The notes beneath the pieces are model-generated. The model searched no databases and was not told the DNA's origin. It saw only the letters and a program-made list of their open reading frames with translations. Position numbers and translations under genes: made by a program. Positions 12,980 through 19,137 of a stretch of 21,069 bases of DNA are shown piece by piece; position 1 is the first letter of the stretch, and each line of letters starts with the position of its first letter. Source of the stretch: a virus; the IMG/VR virus record IMGVR_UViG_3300012950_000927, positions 1 to 21,069 of that record; one strand, written 5' to 3'.

Positions 12980-13756
12980 TTAGTTGATTAGTTCTTCCCA
13001 AGTGGCAGGCCCTACAATGCCGTCACGACTAAGGCTTTCATTTCTTTGGAACTGTTTAACCGCACGTTCAGTGCCGCTTCCGAAAATTCCGTCGATACCT
13101 TTACCATCAAGAGTTCTACTTGAATTACGTGCCGTTCCAATACCTTGTTTCTCTAAAAGTAACTGAAGAAACTTCACAGCCTCACCACGAGAACCCTTGC
13201 GTAAAACCTGACGACGAGCGCGACCAATAGCCTCAGCAAGCACCTCAAGAGGATGCTTGGCTTTAGCCAATTCTTGATCTTTTGAACGAACAGCCTTGTC
13301 AGCTTTCTCGCCCTTCAACGCAGGAGCGTCAAACCAGCCCCAAGTTCCATCAGTTCTACGCCCATAAGGCTGATGATGCCACCATTCACTACTCACTGTA
13401 GGGTATATACCATACTGCTTAGCAATATTGTTGACTTCCCAAGTCGCTAAACCCTTGCCAGTTATCCTGAAATCCACGGCGAACCCATAGTCGTCAAAGG
13501 CAGGCTGGGCCATATGCCAGCTACCCTGAAAACCGTTGCCAAACCGGCGGGCCGGATTCGCGGCGAGATTCCCTCGTCCACTTTTATATTTGTCATACAG
13601 TGCCTGCTGTGCAGCCATTGTTCTTACACCGGAGACAATTGAAACTCGACCACTAATGGCAGAGTCATCAAAAAAAGCTCCTAAACGAAATTTAAACCGA
13701 GGATGCAACTCATCTAAGCGCACCCAACGGGAAGTTACTGGAAGATCGATATCCAC
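12980..13756 (-). CDS. Endolysin: M15-type zinc peptidase with PG-binding domain
   Basis: 258 residues. N-terminal peptidase of the M15 (VanY / D-Ala-D-Ala carboxypeptidase or L-Ala-D-Glu peptidase) type: SGVRTMAAQQALYD (42-55), GSWH (H81) followed by GFAVDF (D95), and EWWHHQ (124-129, H127), giving the His-Asp-His zinc ligands. A charged linker (KGEKADKAVRSKDQELAKA, about 148-166) leads to a PG_binding_1 domain near residues 190-258 (KGSRGEAVKFLQLLLE, GIDGIFGSGTERAVKQFQ, DGIVGPATWEEL). It would cut peptide cross-links of the host wall at the end of infection. GTG start with AGAGGTGAT as a ribosome binding site. No holin gene is adjacent. No signal peptide is present. Confidence 0.92.
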   Translation of the reverse strand: MDIDLPVTSRWVRLDELHPRFKFRLGAFFDDSAISGRVSIVSGVRTMAAQQALYDKYKSGRGNLAANPARRFGNGFQGSWHMAQPAFDDYGFAVDFRITGKGLATWEVNNIAKQYGIYPTVSSEWWHHQPYGRRTDGTWGWFDAPALKGEKADKAVRSKDQELAKAKHPLEVLAEAIGRARRQVLRKGSRGEAVKFLQLLLEKQGIGTARNSSRTLDGKGIDGIFGSGTERAVKQFQRNESLSRDGIVGPATWEELIN

Positions 13757-13803
13757 GCACTATCACCTCTAACTTTGGTAGAACACCAGACTATCAGTTG
13801 GGG

Positions 13804-13832
13804 TTTACACTGTGGCGTAAAGCTGTTATCGT
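13804..13832 (+). promoter_or_regulatory. Leaderless promoter of the methyltransferase operon
   Basis: TTTACA (13804-13809), 17 bases, TATCGT (13827-13832, TANNNT). ATG 13840 begins after exactly 7 bases, so the start codon is at the expected +1. There is no ribosome binding site. This makes 13840 the likely start of the gene in preference to the in-frame TTG at 13798. Confidence 0.65.
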
Positions 13833-13839
13833 TACAACT

Positions 13840-14238
13840 ATGGATAGAATCTTGAAAGATACTAACGCAGAGATCGCCAAAATGCAGCTCAGATTCCTAG
13901 AACGGGCAAAAGCAATCACCAAAGCGCAAATGCCTCCACTAGAAGGAGAAATGCGGCGCGAATGGATCAATCAAAAAGAAGCCGACTACCAAGACTTCCT
14001 AATGATCGCAGACTGCAACGTTAAATTCGAAGACGGCGTGCTTAGCCTCACACTCGACCTACGGCCTAAAATCTGTGACGCCACACTACGAGAGCAGGGA
14101 ATAGTGAAAGACAACGAAACCGAAACACGAGTCGCAATAGAAAAAATCGCGGCGGCTCCACCAAAAGAAAAAGAACTCAAAACCAAAATAGGATTATCCG
14201 GATACAACCCATACTTCGAATACGGTGGAGAAGGCTAA
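13840..14238 (+). CDS. Hypothetical helical protein (132 aa)
   Basis: 132 residues. The first 60 are helical and charged (MDRILKDTNAEIAKMQLRFLE, EGEMRREWINQKEADYQ), the centre has strands (NVKFEDGVLSLTLDLR), and the end carries Ala/Pro and Gly/Tyr residues (AAAPPKEKELK, GYNPYFEYGGEG). No family is recognised. It is the first gene of an operon with a DNA methyltransferase, and its 3' end supplies the ribosome binding site (GGAGAAGG) of that gene. Coding strand is unusually A/C-rich compared with genes on either side. Confidence 0.68.
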   Translation: MDRILKDTNAEIAKMQLRFLERAKAITKAQMPPLEGEMRREWINQKEADYQDFLMIADCNVKFEDGVLSLTLDLRPKICDATLREQGIVKDNETETRVAIEKIAAAPPKEKELKTKIGLSGYNPYFEYGGEG

Positions 14239-14244
14239 CCAAGC

Positions 14245-15069
14245 ATGGAGCTAAACAAGATCTACCACGAGGACTGTCTGACAACCCTCAAAAGAATGGA
14301 AGACAACTCCATAGATCTTGTAGTCACCTCCCCTCCGTACAACATGAACCTACGGATCAGAAGAAAAAAAGGCAGAGGCAAATACGAAGACGGCGCATGG
14401 GGAGAATACACCTCACGGCAAATCGTTAAAGAATTCTCCTCCAAATACGAACAATTCGACGACAACCTCCCCATAGACGAATACAACGCCCTACACACCG
14501 AAATACTCAACGAACTACTCAGAGTCTCCCCACTCATTTTCTACAACATCAGCATCGTCACAGGCTCCAAACGATCAGTGTTCAAAATGATCGGCGACTT
14601 CAACGAACAACTCAAAGACATCATCATCTGGGACAAAGGACACGGACAACCCGCAATGGCGGAACACGTCCTAAACCGCAGAACAGAACTCATACTCGTA
14701 TTCGACAAACACGACGCCATCAGCCGACAATTCCTCGAAAAAGGCAGATTCCAACGCGGCACCCTCGAAGACATATGGCTCGTAAAAAGACAACGAAGCA
14801 AACTCAAAGGACACGGAGCCGTATTCCCCGAAGAACTCGTTGAAAAAGTACTGGAAAACTTCACCGACGAAAACGACACCATATACGACCCATTCATAGG
14901 CACAGGAACAACAGCAGTCGTCGCCCAAAACCTCAACCGCAACTACATCGGAAGCGAAATATCCGAAAAATACTTAACCGTCGCACAAGACAGACTACGC
15001 AACCCCCAAGAACAGCTATTCACAACAACAAAAGAAAACCGACCCTCAAAAAAATTTTTACAGAAATAG
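14245..15069 (+). CDS. DNA methyltransferase (N6-adenine or N4-cytosine, beta-class order)
   Basis: 274 residues. Catalytic motif IV TSPPYN is at 28-33; the AdoMet-binding motif I DPFIGTGTT is at 215-223, after the catalytic motif, the order of the beta class of amino-methyltransferases. A variable target-recognition region lies between (about 40-185). The methyl group would go to adenine N6 or cytosine N4; the TSPPY form does not tell which. It may protect phage DNA from host restriction. No cognate restriction gene is nearby, so it looks like an orphan enzyme. Codons end largely in C or A and T is scarce, unlike most of the window. A GGAGAAGG is placed upstream of ATG 14245. Confidence 0.93.
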   Translation: MELNKIYHEDCLTTLKRMEDNSIDLVVTSPPYNMNLRIRRKKGRGKYEDGAWGEYTSRQIVKEFSSKYEQFDDNLPIDEYNALHTEILNELLRVSPLIFYNISIVTGSKRSVFKMIGDFNEQLKDIIIWDKGHGQPAMAEHVLNRRTELILVFDKHDAISRQFLEKGRFQRGTLEDIWLVKRQRSKLKGHGAVFPEELVEKVLENFTDENDTIYDPFIGTGTTAVVAQNLNRNYIGSEISEKYLTVAQDRLRNPQEQLFTTTKENRPSKKFLQK

Positions 15070-15072
15070 AAA

Positions 15073-15438
15073 ATGCACCCCTCAGAACAACCCACACCCC
15101 CCCAAAAAAAAGGCCCTACGGGAAACGGACAAGACACCCTCTACGACTCACTAGCAAAATATATCCACGAACTCGGCCACTACTCCTTCAACGAAAAACC
15201 CAACGACTACATACGCATAAACAAACTCATCGAAGACCTCATGGAAATCCTCCTAAACAGCCACAGCATCGAAATGAACGGAGGACTAATAATAGACGCA
15301 GACGAACTCACCAAAGACGCCTACAAAAAAGGCATCAAACTCTACAACAAGAAAAAAGCAGAACTCCACAGACGATGGACACTCACACTAATAACCATCG
15401 CAACACTCACAACCATCCTCTACTCCATACTCTCCTGA
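15073..15438 (+). CDS. Hypothetical protein with C-terminal membrane segment
   Basis: 121 residues. The start is Pro/Gln-rich (HPSEQPTPPQKKGPTGNG). The middle is helical (RINKLIEDLMEILLNSHSIE, DELTKDAYKKGIKLYNKKKAEL). The last 22 residues (WTLTLITIATLTTILYSILS) form one membrane helix after a basic HRR, so it is a tail-anchored membrane protein with a cytoplasmic N-terminus. A run of seven C and eight A (15097-15111) near the start is a slippage-prone tract. It is 3 bases after the methyltransferase stop and shares its A/C-rich codon use; function unknown. Confidence 0.7.
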   Translation: MHPSEQPTPPQKKGPTGNGQDTLYDSLAKYIHELGHYSFNEKPNDYIRINKLIEDLMEILLNSHSIEMNGGLIIDADELTKDAYKKGIKLYNKKKAELHRRWTLTLITIATLTTILYSILS

Positions 15439-15490
15439 ATTCAACCAGAGAAGTATAAGACTCAAAATTGTGTACAGGGCTGCCCCCGGC

Positions 15491-15506
15491 CCGAACGTGT
15501 GTTCGA
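15491..15506. promoter_or_regulatory. LexA/SOS-box-like site (CCGAACGTGTGTTCGA)
   Basis: Contains CGAAC-GTGT-GTTCG, a full match to the Gram-positive LexA consensus CGAACRNRYGTTCG and an 11-of-12 match to the mycobacterial TCGAACNNNNGTTCGA (only the first T is C). It lies in the intergenic region downstream of the methyltransferase operon and 248 bases before the LysM-WhiB-HNH operon. Confidence 0.65.
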
Positions 15507-15527
15507 AAAGTTTGCGGGGCTATTGAG

Positions 15528-15653
15528 CTATGAGAGTGTGTTTGTACGTTTTGGTGTGTTCGGTGTGCTCATGGATTGTCTCACGGTTTGTTTTGGGTGT
15601 GTCGTTGTCTTTGTGTGCTGTGCGGGGCTGAGTTTTACCTGGTGGTGATGCAT
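15528..15653 (-). CDS. Possible 41-residue basic His/Thr-rich protein
   Basis: Minus-strand ATG 15653 to TAG 15528. The sequence starts MHHHQVKLSPAQHTK and is rich in Thr, His, Pro and Lys; its codons are A/C-rich just like the plus-strand genes at 13840-15438. No domain and no ribosome binding site are seen. It may be a chance product of the G/T-rich plus strand, so the confidence is low. Confidence 0.2.
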   Translation of the reverse strand: MHHHQVKLSPAQHTKTTTHPKQTVRQSMSTPNTPKRTNTLS

Positions 15654-15662
15654 GGTTTTGCT

Positions 15663-15684
15663 TCACGTCTTTGCTCACGTCTTT
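15663..15684. repeat. Two direct copies of TCACGTCTTT, 12-base period
   Basis: TCACGTCTTT occurs at 15663-15672 and 15675-15684. Repeats with near-helical-turn spacing in an intergenic, skewed region are compatible with protein binding, such as iterons or a regulator. Only two copies are present. Confidence 0.5.
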
Positions 15685-15717
15685 TCTTGGCTTTTTTTAG
15701 AAATCGTTTGTTGCATG

Positions 15718-15746
15718 TTGCTTTTGTGTTGCTTAATAAGTAGGCT
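15718..15746 (+). promoter_or_regulatory. Leaderless promoter of the LysM-WhiB-HNH operon
   Basis: TTGCTT (15718-15723), 17 bases, TAGGCT (15741-15746, TANNNT); ATG at 15754 follows after 7 bases, so the expected +1 is the start codon. No ribosome binding site precedes the ATG. This supports 15754 as the start rather than an upstream in-frame ATG. Confidence 0.62.
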
Positions 15747-15753
15747 TGTAACT

Positions 15754-16032
15754 ATGACAGGGATACTGAAACGATTAGCGAAGATTGGTGCAGGTGTACT
15801 CGCAGTAGTACTTGCTGTATGGATATTCGCTATGGTCAACGACGAACATGCACAGTTCACCTGCGACGGAACACCTCACGTCGCTACTCACGGTGACACA
15901 ATATGGAACATCGCCATCGCTCAATGCGAAGGCAACTTAGAGAATGCGGTGTATCACATACGTGAACTCAATGGTGGTTCGATGATCCGAGTCGGTCAAA
16001 AAGTTTTGGTGCCTACGGGTGATACCCAATGA
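15754..16032 (+). CDS. Membrane-anchored LysM domain protein
   Basis: 92 residues. A basic start (MTGILKRLAK) precedes one membrane segment (about 11-28, IGAGVLAVVLAVWIFAMV), and the rest (about 30-92) lies outside the membrane. It carries a single LysM domain, HVATHGDTIWNIAIAQC (42-58) to IRVGQKVLVPTGD (about 78-90), which binds peptidoglycan or chitin glycan chains. C37 and C58 could form a disulfide. It may hold the membrane close to the wall, alter the host surface or help lysis. ATG 15754 is chosen because of a well-spaced leaderless promoter; an upstream extension reads as a Cys/Leu-rich stretch in G/T-rich DNA. Its stop overlaps the next start (ATGA), so WhiB is translationally coupled. 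Confidence 0.83.
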   Translation: MTGILKRLAKIGAGVLAVVLAVWIFAMVNDEHAQFTCDGTPHVATHGDTIWNIAIAQCEGNLENAVYHIRELNGGSMIRVGQKVLVPTGDTQ

Positions 16033-16328
16033 CTCGTAACATATGGAGACAACACGCAGAGTGTGAAGGTGTTGATCCTTCTATCTTCTTCGCAGAGAGG
16101 GGAGCCAACACTCGTGCCCCTGCCCTTGCCTACTGTAACAAATGTTCAGTTCAAGACTCATGCCTAGCAGAAGCAGTAGTCATCCCTGACCTAACAGGAA
16201 TCTGGGGAGGTAAGACATTCAGAGAACGTAGACGTATACGTCAATCATTGAAGCTATCTAATGAGATGCCCTTCGATGAGGTCGTCATCGCTTTGAGATC
16301 ACGACGCTCTATAGGCGGTCTTAACTAA
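16029..16328 (+). CDS. WhiB-family Fe-S transcription regulator (second copy)
   Basis: 99 residues. Cluster ligands C12, C36-x2-C39-x5-C45 and the GIWGG turn at 57-61 are all present, followed by a basic segment (FRERRRIRQ) typical for WhiB C-termini. It differs from the copy at 2873 in its N-terminal domain (IWRQHAECEGVDPSIFF here) and has normal spacing between C12 and C36, so it is probably a separate acquisition rather than a recent duplicate. It would reprogramme transcription with the actinobacterial sigma factor or antagonise a host WhiB. It starts on the LysM stop (ATGA) and its TAA overlaps the ATG of the HNH gene (TAATG). Confidence 0.93.
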   Translation: MTRNIWRQHAECEGVDPSIFFAERGANTRAPALAYCNKCSVQDSCLAEAVVIPDLTGIWGGKTFRERRRIRQSLKLSNEMPFDEVVIALRSRRSIGGLN

Positions 16329-17581
16329 TGGCTAAGTGTAAGAAGGACTGCACCTGTAACCGTCATTCAAAGAAGAAGGTATTCTGCAAGGTCACCAACT
16401 CTGAAGGTGTTCGCTGTAATCGCAAGATTGGTAGAGGTCATCGTGATGGTCTGAACCATGACGGTAACACTAAGGAAGAACTGTGTGGCACACATGCGGT
16501 TCGCAAAAGCACACATGGTGATGTCCAAGCAGATATCCCTATACAGATAGTGCATGGTGTAGATGTTAAACGCCCACCTTGTCCTGTACCTGATTGTGAT
16601 AAAGATGCAAGAGGTTGGCAAGGGCTTGCCATTTACTGTGACACCCACGGGCAACGAATGCAAGATCATGGTTCTACAGATGCCAGAAAGGGAGCACATA
16701 TCAACATGGGCAAGACGTGTTCAATTGATGGCTGTGAGAAGGATGCAGTATGGAAAGAAATGTGTAACTCTCATGCCAGCGCTATGCACAACAGAGGAAC
16801 TGTTGAGGAAACCGAATGGCATAAGGCTAGACGAAGTGAACCTAAAGAACCCTGTTCAGTACCCAACTGCGAAAACTTGCGCACGGGTAGAAAGGAGTAT
16901 TGTAAGCCACACGTAACGAGACTCAGGAAGACGGGAGACTTGGGACTGAACAAGCCTTGGCGTCACAAGAGTGGAGAGTCCAACGACATCTGTATTGTTC
17001 CCTTAGAGGATGGCTCCCCTTGTGGCAACGCCGCACGCACTCACCCTCTTGCAGAACGAAACAATCCTGACTGGAAGTGGGGACGAATATGTCAAGCTCA
17101 CTATGGTCGTTACAATAATCACGGGCATGTTCGGGCAGGCGAAAAGATTAGGAAGAGGTACCTATCCGACTTGCCTCTTAGTGAGCGGATACCTATCTGG
17201 CTCGACCCTGACAACGGATACGTCACAGTTACAGACAACGAATGTTTGGCATGGGAGGGCGCTCTTAGCGCCAATGGTCAAGGGTACGCCGTCGTTCCTG
17301 TTTCGAAGATTGATGACACCACACGAACATCACCGTGGTTAGTCCATCGACTCGTATGGGAACACTTCAATGGGCCTATCCCCACGGGTAATCATGTCCA
17401 TCACATCTGTGGTACTCGTAGGTGCATCAACCCTGAGCACCTCGAATGTATCGGTGCGGTCGAGAACACCTCTGAAGCTTCTCGTATCAAACAGTTCCGT
17501 GACAAAGTCAACGAAGAAGGTATAACTATTGAAGAACTCAGGGAATGGATCGTAGAAACCACGGAGCTTCAACATGCCTAA
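16328..17581 (+). CDS. HNH endonuclease with five N-terminal zinc-finger repeats
   Basis: 417 residues. Five successive Cys/His units of the form C-x(4-10)-C-x(n)-C-x2-H occupy residues 20-56 (C20, C30, C53, H56), 85-107 (C85, C90, C104, H107), 131-149 (C131, C136, C146, H149), 176-195 (C176, C181, C192, H195) and 222-258 (C222, C232, C255, H258), each followed by a short helix ending HG/NRG/KTG. The C-terminal domain (about 290-380) is HNH: LVWEHFNGPIP, HVHHICGTRRC and NPEHLEC supply H359, N368 and H371 with C361 and C366 as metal ligands. Architecture is that of a free-standing homing endonuclease whose fingers read DNA. ATG is overlapped by the WhiB stop (TAATG). It ends in a region holding a partial copy of the next gene. 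Confidence 0.9.
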   Translation: MAKCKKDCTCNRHSKKKVFCKVTNSEGVRCNRKIGRGHRDGLNHDGNTKEELCGTHAVRKSTHGDVQADIPIQIVHGVDVKRPPCPVPDCDKDARGWQGLAIYCDTHGQRMQDHGSTDARKGAHINMGKTCSIDGCEKDAVWKEMCNSHASAMHNRGTVEETEWHKARRSEPKEPCSVPNCENLRTGRKEYCKPHVTRLRKTGDLGLNKPWRHKSGESNDICIVPLEDGSPCGNAARTHPLAERNNPDWKWGRICQAHYGRYNNHGHVRAGEKIRKRYLSDLPLSERIPIWLDPDNGYVTVTDNECLAWEGALSANGQGYAVVPVSKIDDTTRTSPWLVHRLVWEHFNGPIPTGNHVHHICGTRRCINPEHLECIGAVENTSEASRIKQFRDKVNEEGITIEELREWIVETTELQHA

Positions 17582-17612
17582 GTACCAATACCGATGCAAC
17601 ACATTAAGATAG
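17574..17612 (+). pseudogene. Truncated 5' copy of the downstream FmdB-type gene
   Basis: ATG CCT AAG at 17574 begins inside the last codons of the HNH gene (whose TAA overlaps the frame). It encodes MPKYQYRCNT, then LR and TAG. The true gene at 17617 begins MPKYQYRCNTCG. Over the first 30 bases the two agree at 26, and all four differences are synonymous (TAC/TAT, CAA/CAG, CGA/AGA, TGC/TGT). Thus the fragment is the start of a diverged, once functional homologue, cut off after ten codons. Confidence 0.85.
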
Positions 17613-17616
17613 TCAC

Positions 17617-17844
17617 ATGCCTAAGTATCAGTACAGATGTAACACATGCGGAGAAGAGTTCGAGATGAACCAGTCAATGATGGATGACACACTAAAGATC
17701 ATCGAACACTCGACATGCTCAGGCGAGGTCAGTAAAGTGTACTCACCAGCAGGGATAACGTTCGGATCTGATGGCTTCTATCGCACAGATAACGACAAGA
17801 GCCGGAAGAATGACAAAGACTGGTCAGGAGGCAAACCTGAATGA
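17617..17844 (+). CDS. FmdB-type small zinc-ribbon regulatory protein
   Basis: 75 residues. The N-terminal MPKYQYRCNTCGEEFEMNQS is the FmdB/CxxC-CxxC ribbon start (C8, C11), a region after it has HSTC instead of the usual second CxxC (H31 and C34 may complete the metal site), and SDGFYRTDN (about 51-58) is a conserved family stretch. The charged end (DKSRKNDKDWSGGKPE) is presumably disordered. Such proteins are presumed regulatory or metal-binding; phage copies are common and untested. It follows the HNH gene after the truncated copy of its own start. It is followed by a terminator at 18054. Confidence 0.82.
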   Translation: MPKYQYRCNTCGEEFEMNQSMMDDTLKIIEHSTCSGEVSKVYSPAGITFGSDGFYRTDNDKSRKNDKDWSGGKPE

Positions 17845-18053
17845 AGATCTGATGGGCTACGTCACTCCTTTCTTGACTTATGGTGCACCTGCGGGACTGC
17901 TAACAGTTCACTAGCTCCTTGAGAATCCGAGCTAAGTTGAACAGCGGTTTCGTCAAAGCGGTCTCGGCTCCATCATCCATATGGAGATGTTAAACGAGGT
18001 GGTAGTTTGTATTCCACATATTGCCGTTAAAGGTGCACCGCCCATCACCTTTT

Positions 18054-18089
18054 GGAACCCTCAGCCTCCCTGTCTTGGCTGGGGGTTCC
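18054..18089 (+). terminator. Terminator between convergent genes
   Basis: GGAACCCTCAGCC (18054-18066) pairs with GGCTGGGGGTTCC (18077-18089), 13 base pairs with one G-T wobble, loop of 10, followed by ATCTTTTA. It ends the fmdB-side transcript and probably also blocks the convergent minus gene, which ends 6 bases further on. The 210 bases between the FmdB stop and this hairpin hold no gene I can support. Confidence 0.85.
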
Positions 18090-18094
18090 ATCTT

Positions 18095-19126
18095 TTAGTA
18101 CATGTAGATGCGCCAGTTGGCCAAACGGTTACGGGTGTTATCCATGAGGTATCGAGCCATACGTAGGTTGCAATCCACGTCTAAAAGCATCGTCTCTAAG
18201 CTGTATCCGTCACATACCCTAAATACCGCACGGGAATGTATCGAATTGATCTGTACAAGCCCATAATCGACTGAACCATCACTATTTAGAGTGTCGTTGA
18301 TGATTGATGGGCGACATCGGCTCTCTTTCCAAGCCACATATGACCAAACGTCAACTGGGACGAGTCCATACGCTAAAAACGTTTCTTCCCACTCAGGACA
18401 GCGCTTTTCTTCATCCATTGGATAGTCATAGCCACCAGTACCTGCTATTTCATTAAGACTGTACGAAACATCGATGGGTTGCCACTGTCCAAGCCTCACG
18501 AGTGCTTTTACGTGCTCTCCACGAGTGATCGGTCCATATACGCCATCAGTCTCTACACCTAAGTAGTACTGCAACACCCTCACGTCTTCATCGAACCTCA
18601 AGAATGTGTATTCGTCTGTGATGATCTCCATAGCCAATTCATTGACGACTAGATCGCTGATATCTGAGATCAAGGTAGTCGGCACGAAATATGTAGCCAT
18701 TATCTCGTATTCATCACGATAGAACTCTGGCGTGTGGTTATCAGGGGGACACTCTGGGTAACTGTTCATGTCACCCCAATCCTCATTCCAACTAGGGAGT
18801 GGATATTCCCAATCATCAGGTATCTCACTGAATACCACGCAATCAGGAGGTGCTTCTGACGCTAATCGAGCCTCTGGTGGTATAGACAACGTCGTAGTAG
18901 TCGTGGTAGTCGTAGTAGATGACACGGTCGTTACCAACGTGGTTGTTGTTGATGTGTCATACATGTACGTATGGAGAGGCACCCCTGAGATGCCGCTTTC
19001 ACGGATCAACTCGATTGGCGGTTCTGCCACACGGGTGCTACCCATGACTGTGACTCCCCAAATACTAAGAACAATTGCTGTGAATATTGATAAAGCCTTG
19101 ACGCGACTGCGGATGTCGTATCTCAT
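18095..19126 (-). CDS. Membrane-anchored lytic-transglycosylase-like protein
   Basis: 343 residues. Residues 11-29 form an uncleaved membrane anchor or signal segment (LSIFTAIVLSIWGVTVM) after a basic start. A Thr/Ser-rich linker (about 58-80, including TTTTTTTTTL) follows, then an acidic, Cys-containing segment. Residues 165-215 resemble a peptidoglycan-binding fold (DEDVRVLQYYLGVETDGVYG). The end (about 245-343) has the lysozyme/SLT pattern: VAWKESRC with E268 as the probable acid catalyst, VDYGLVQINSIH (286-297) and a helix with NLRMARYLMDN. It would cleave or bind the glycan strand at the envelope. AAGGGGAG just before ATG is a strong ribosome binding site. Its gene follows the small acidic gene at 19138 on the same strand after 11 bases. 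Confidence 0.83.
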   Translation of the reverse strand: MRYDIRSRVKALSIFTAIVLSIWGVTVMGSTRVAEPPIELIRESGISGVPLHTYMYDTSTTTTLVTTVSSTTTTTTTTTLSIPPEARLASEAPPDCVVFSEIPDDWEYPLPSWNEDWGDMNSYPECPPDNHTPEFYRDEYEIMATYFVPTTLISDISDLVVNELAMEIITDEYTFLRFDEDVRVLQYYLGVETDGVYGPITRGEHVKALVRLGQWQPIDVSYSLNEIAGTGGYDYPMDEEKRCPEWEETFLAYGLVPVDVWSYVAWKESRCRPSIINDTLNSDGSVDYGLVQINSIHSRAVFRVCDGYSLETMLLDVDCNLRMARYLMDNTRNRLANWRIYMY

Positions 19127-19137
19127 CTTCTCCCCTT

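Larger units (their letters stand above)
15439..15753. other. 315-base gene-poor interval with G/T-rich plus strand
   Basis: Between two operons. It begins with A-rich sequence, then a GGGC...GCCC inverted repeat (about 15472-15493), a LexA-type box (15491-15506) and a strongly G/T-biased plus strand up to about 15750; positions 15541-15600 hold 29 T, 20 G, 7 C and 4 A. It contains TCACGTCTTT twice (see separate entry) and a promoter next to the LysM gene. No convincing protein gene on the plus strand; one weak minus-strand frame is listed. Origin, ncRNA or structural functions are all possible. Confidence 0.6.

Noticed and set aside
14541-14942. Long minus-strand frames inside the methyltransferase gene
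   Set aside because: Shadow frames produced by the T-poor, A/C-rich coding strand; no ribosome binding site, and protein sequences are Ser/Phe/Tyr-rich and unconvincing.
15097-15120. Programmed -1 frameshift at the C7-A8 tract
   Set aside because: The site is near codon 10 and the zero frame encodes a complete plausible protein; no downstream structure or fused product was evident.
15652-15753. Upstream in-frame extension of the LysM protein
   Set aside because: The extension is a G/T-rich DNA artefact (Cys/Leu/Val-rich), and a well-placed leaderless promoter points to ATG 15754.
17852-17914. A 20-codon frame after the FmdB gene
   Set aside because: Too short, no ribosome binding site, no coupling overlap and no recognisable feature.
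17981-18166. A 61-codon plus-strand frame that crosses the terminator hairpin and the start of the convergent gene
   Set aside because: It would run through a strong terminator and overlap the transglycosylase-like gene by over 70 bases; composition does not look like a protein and no ribosome binding site is present.
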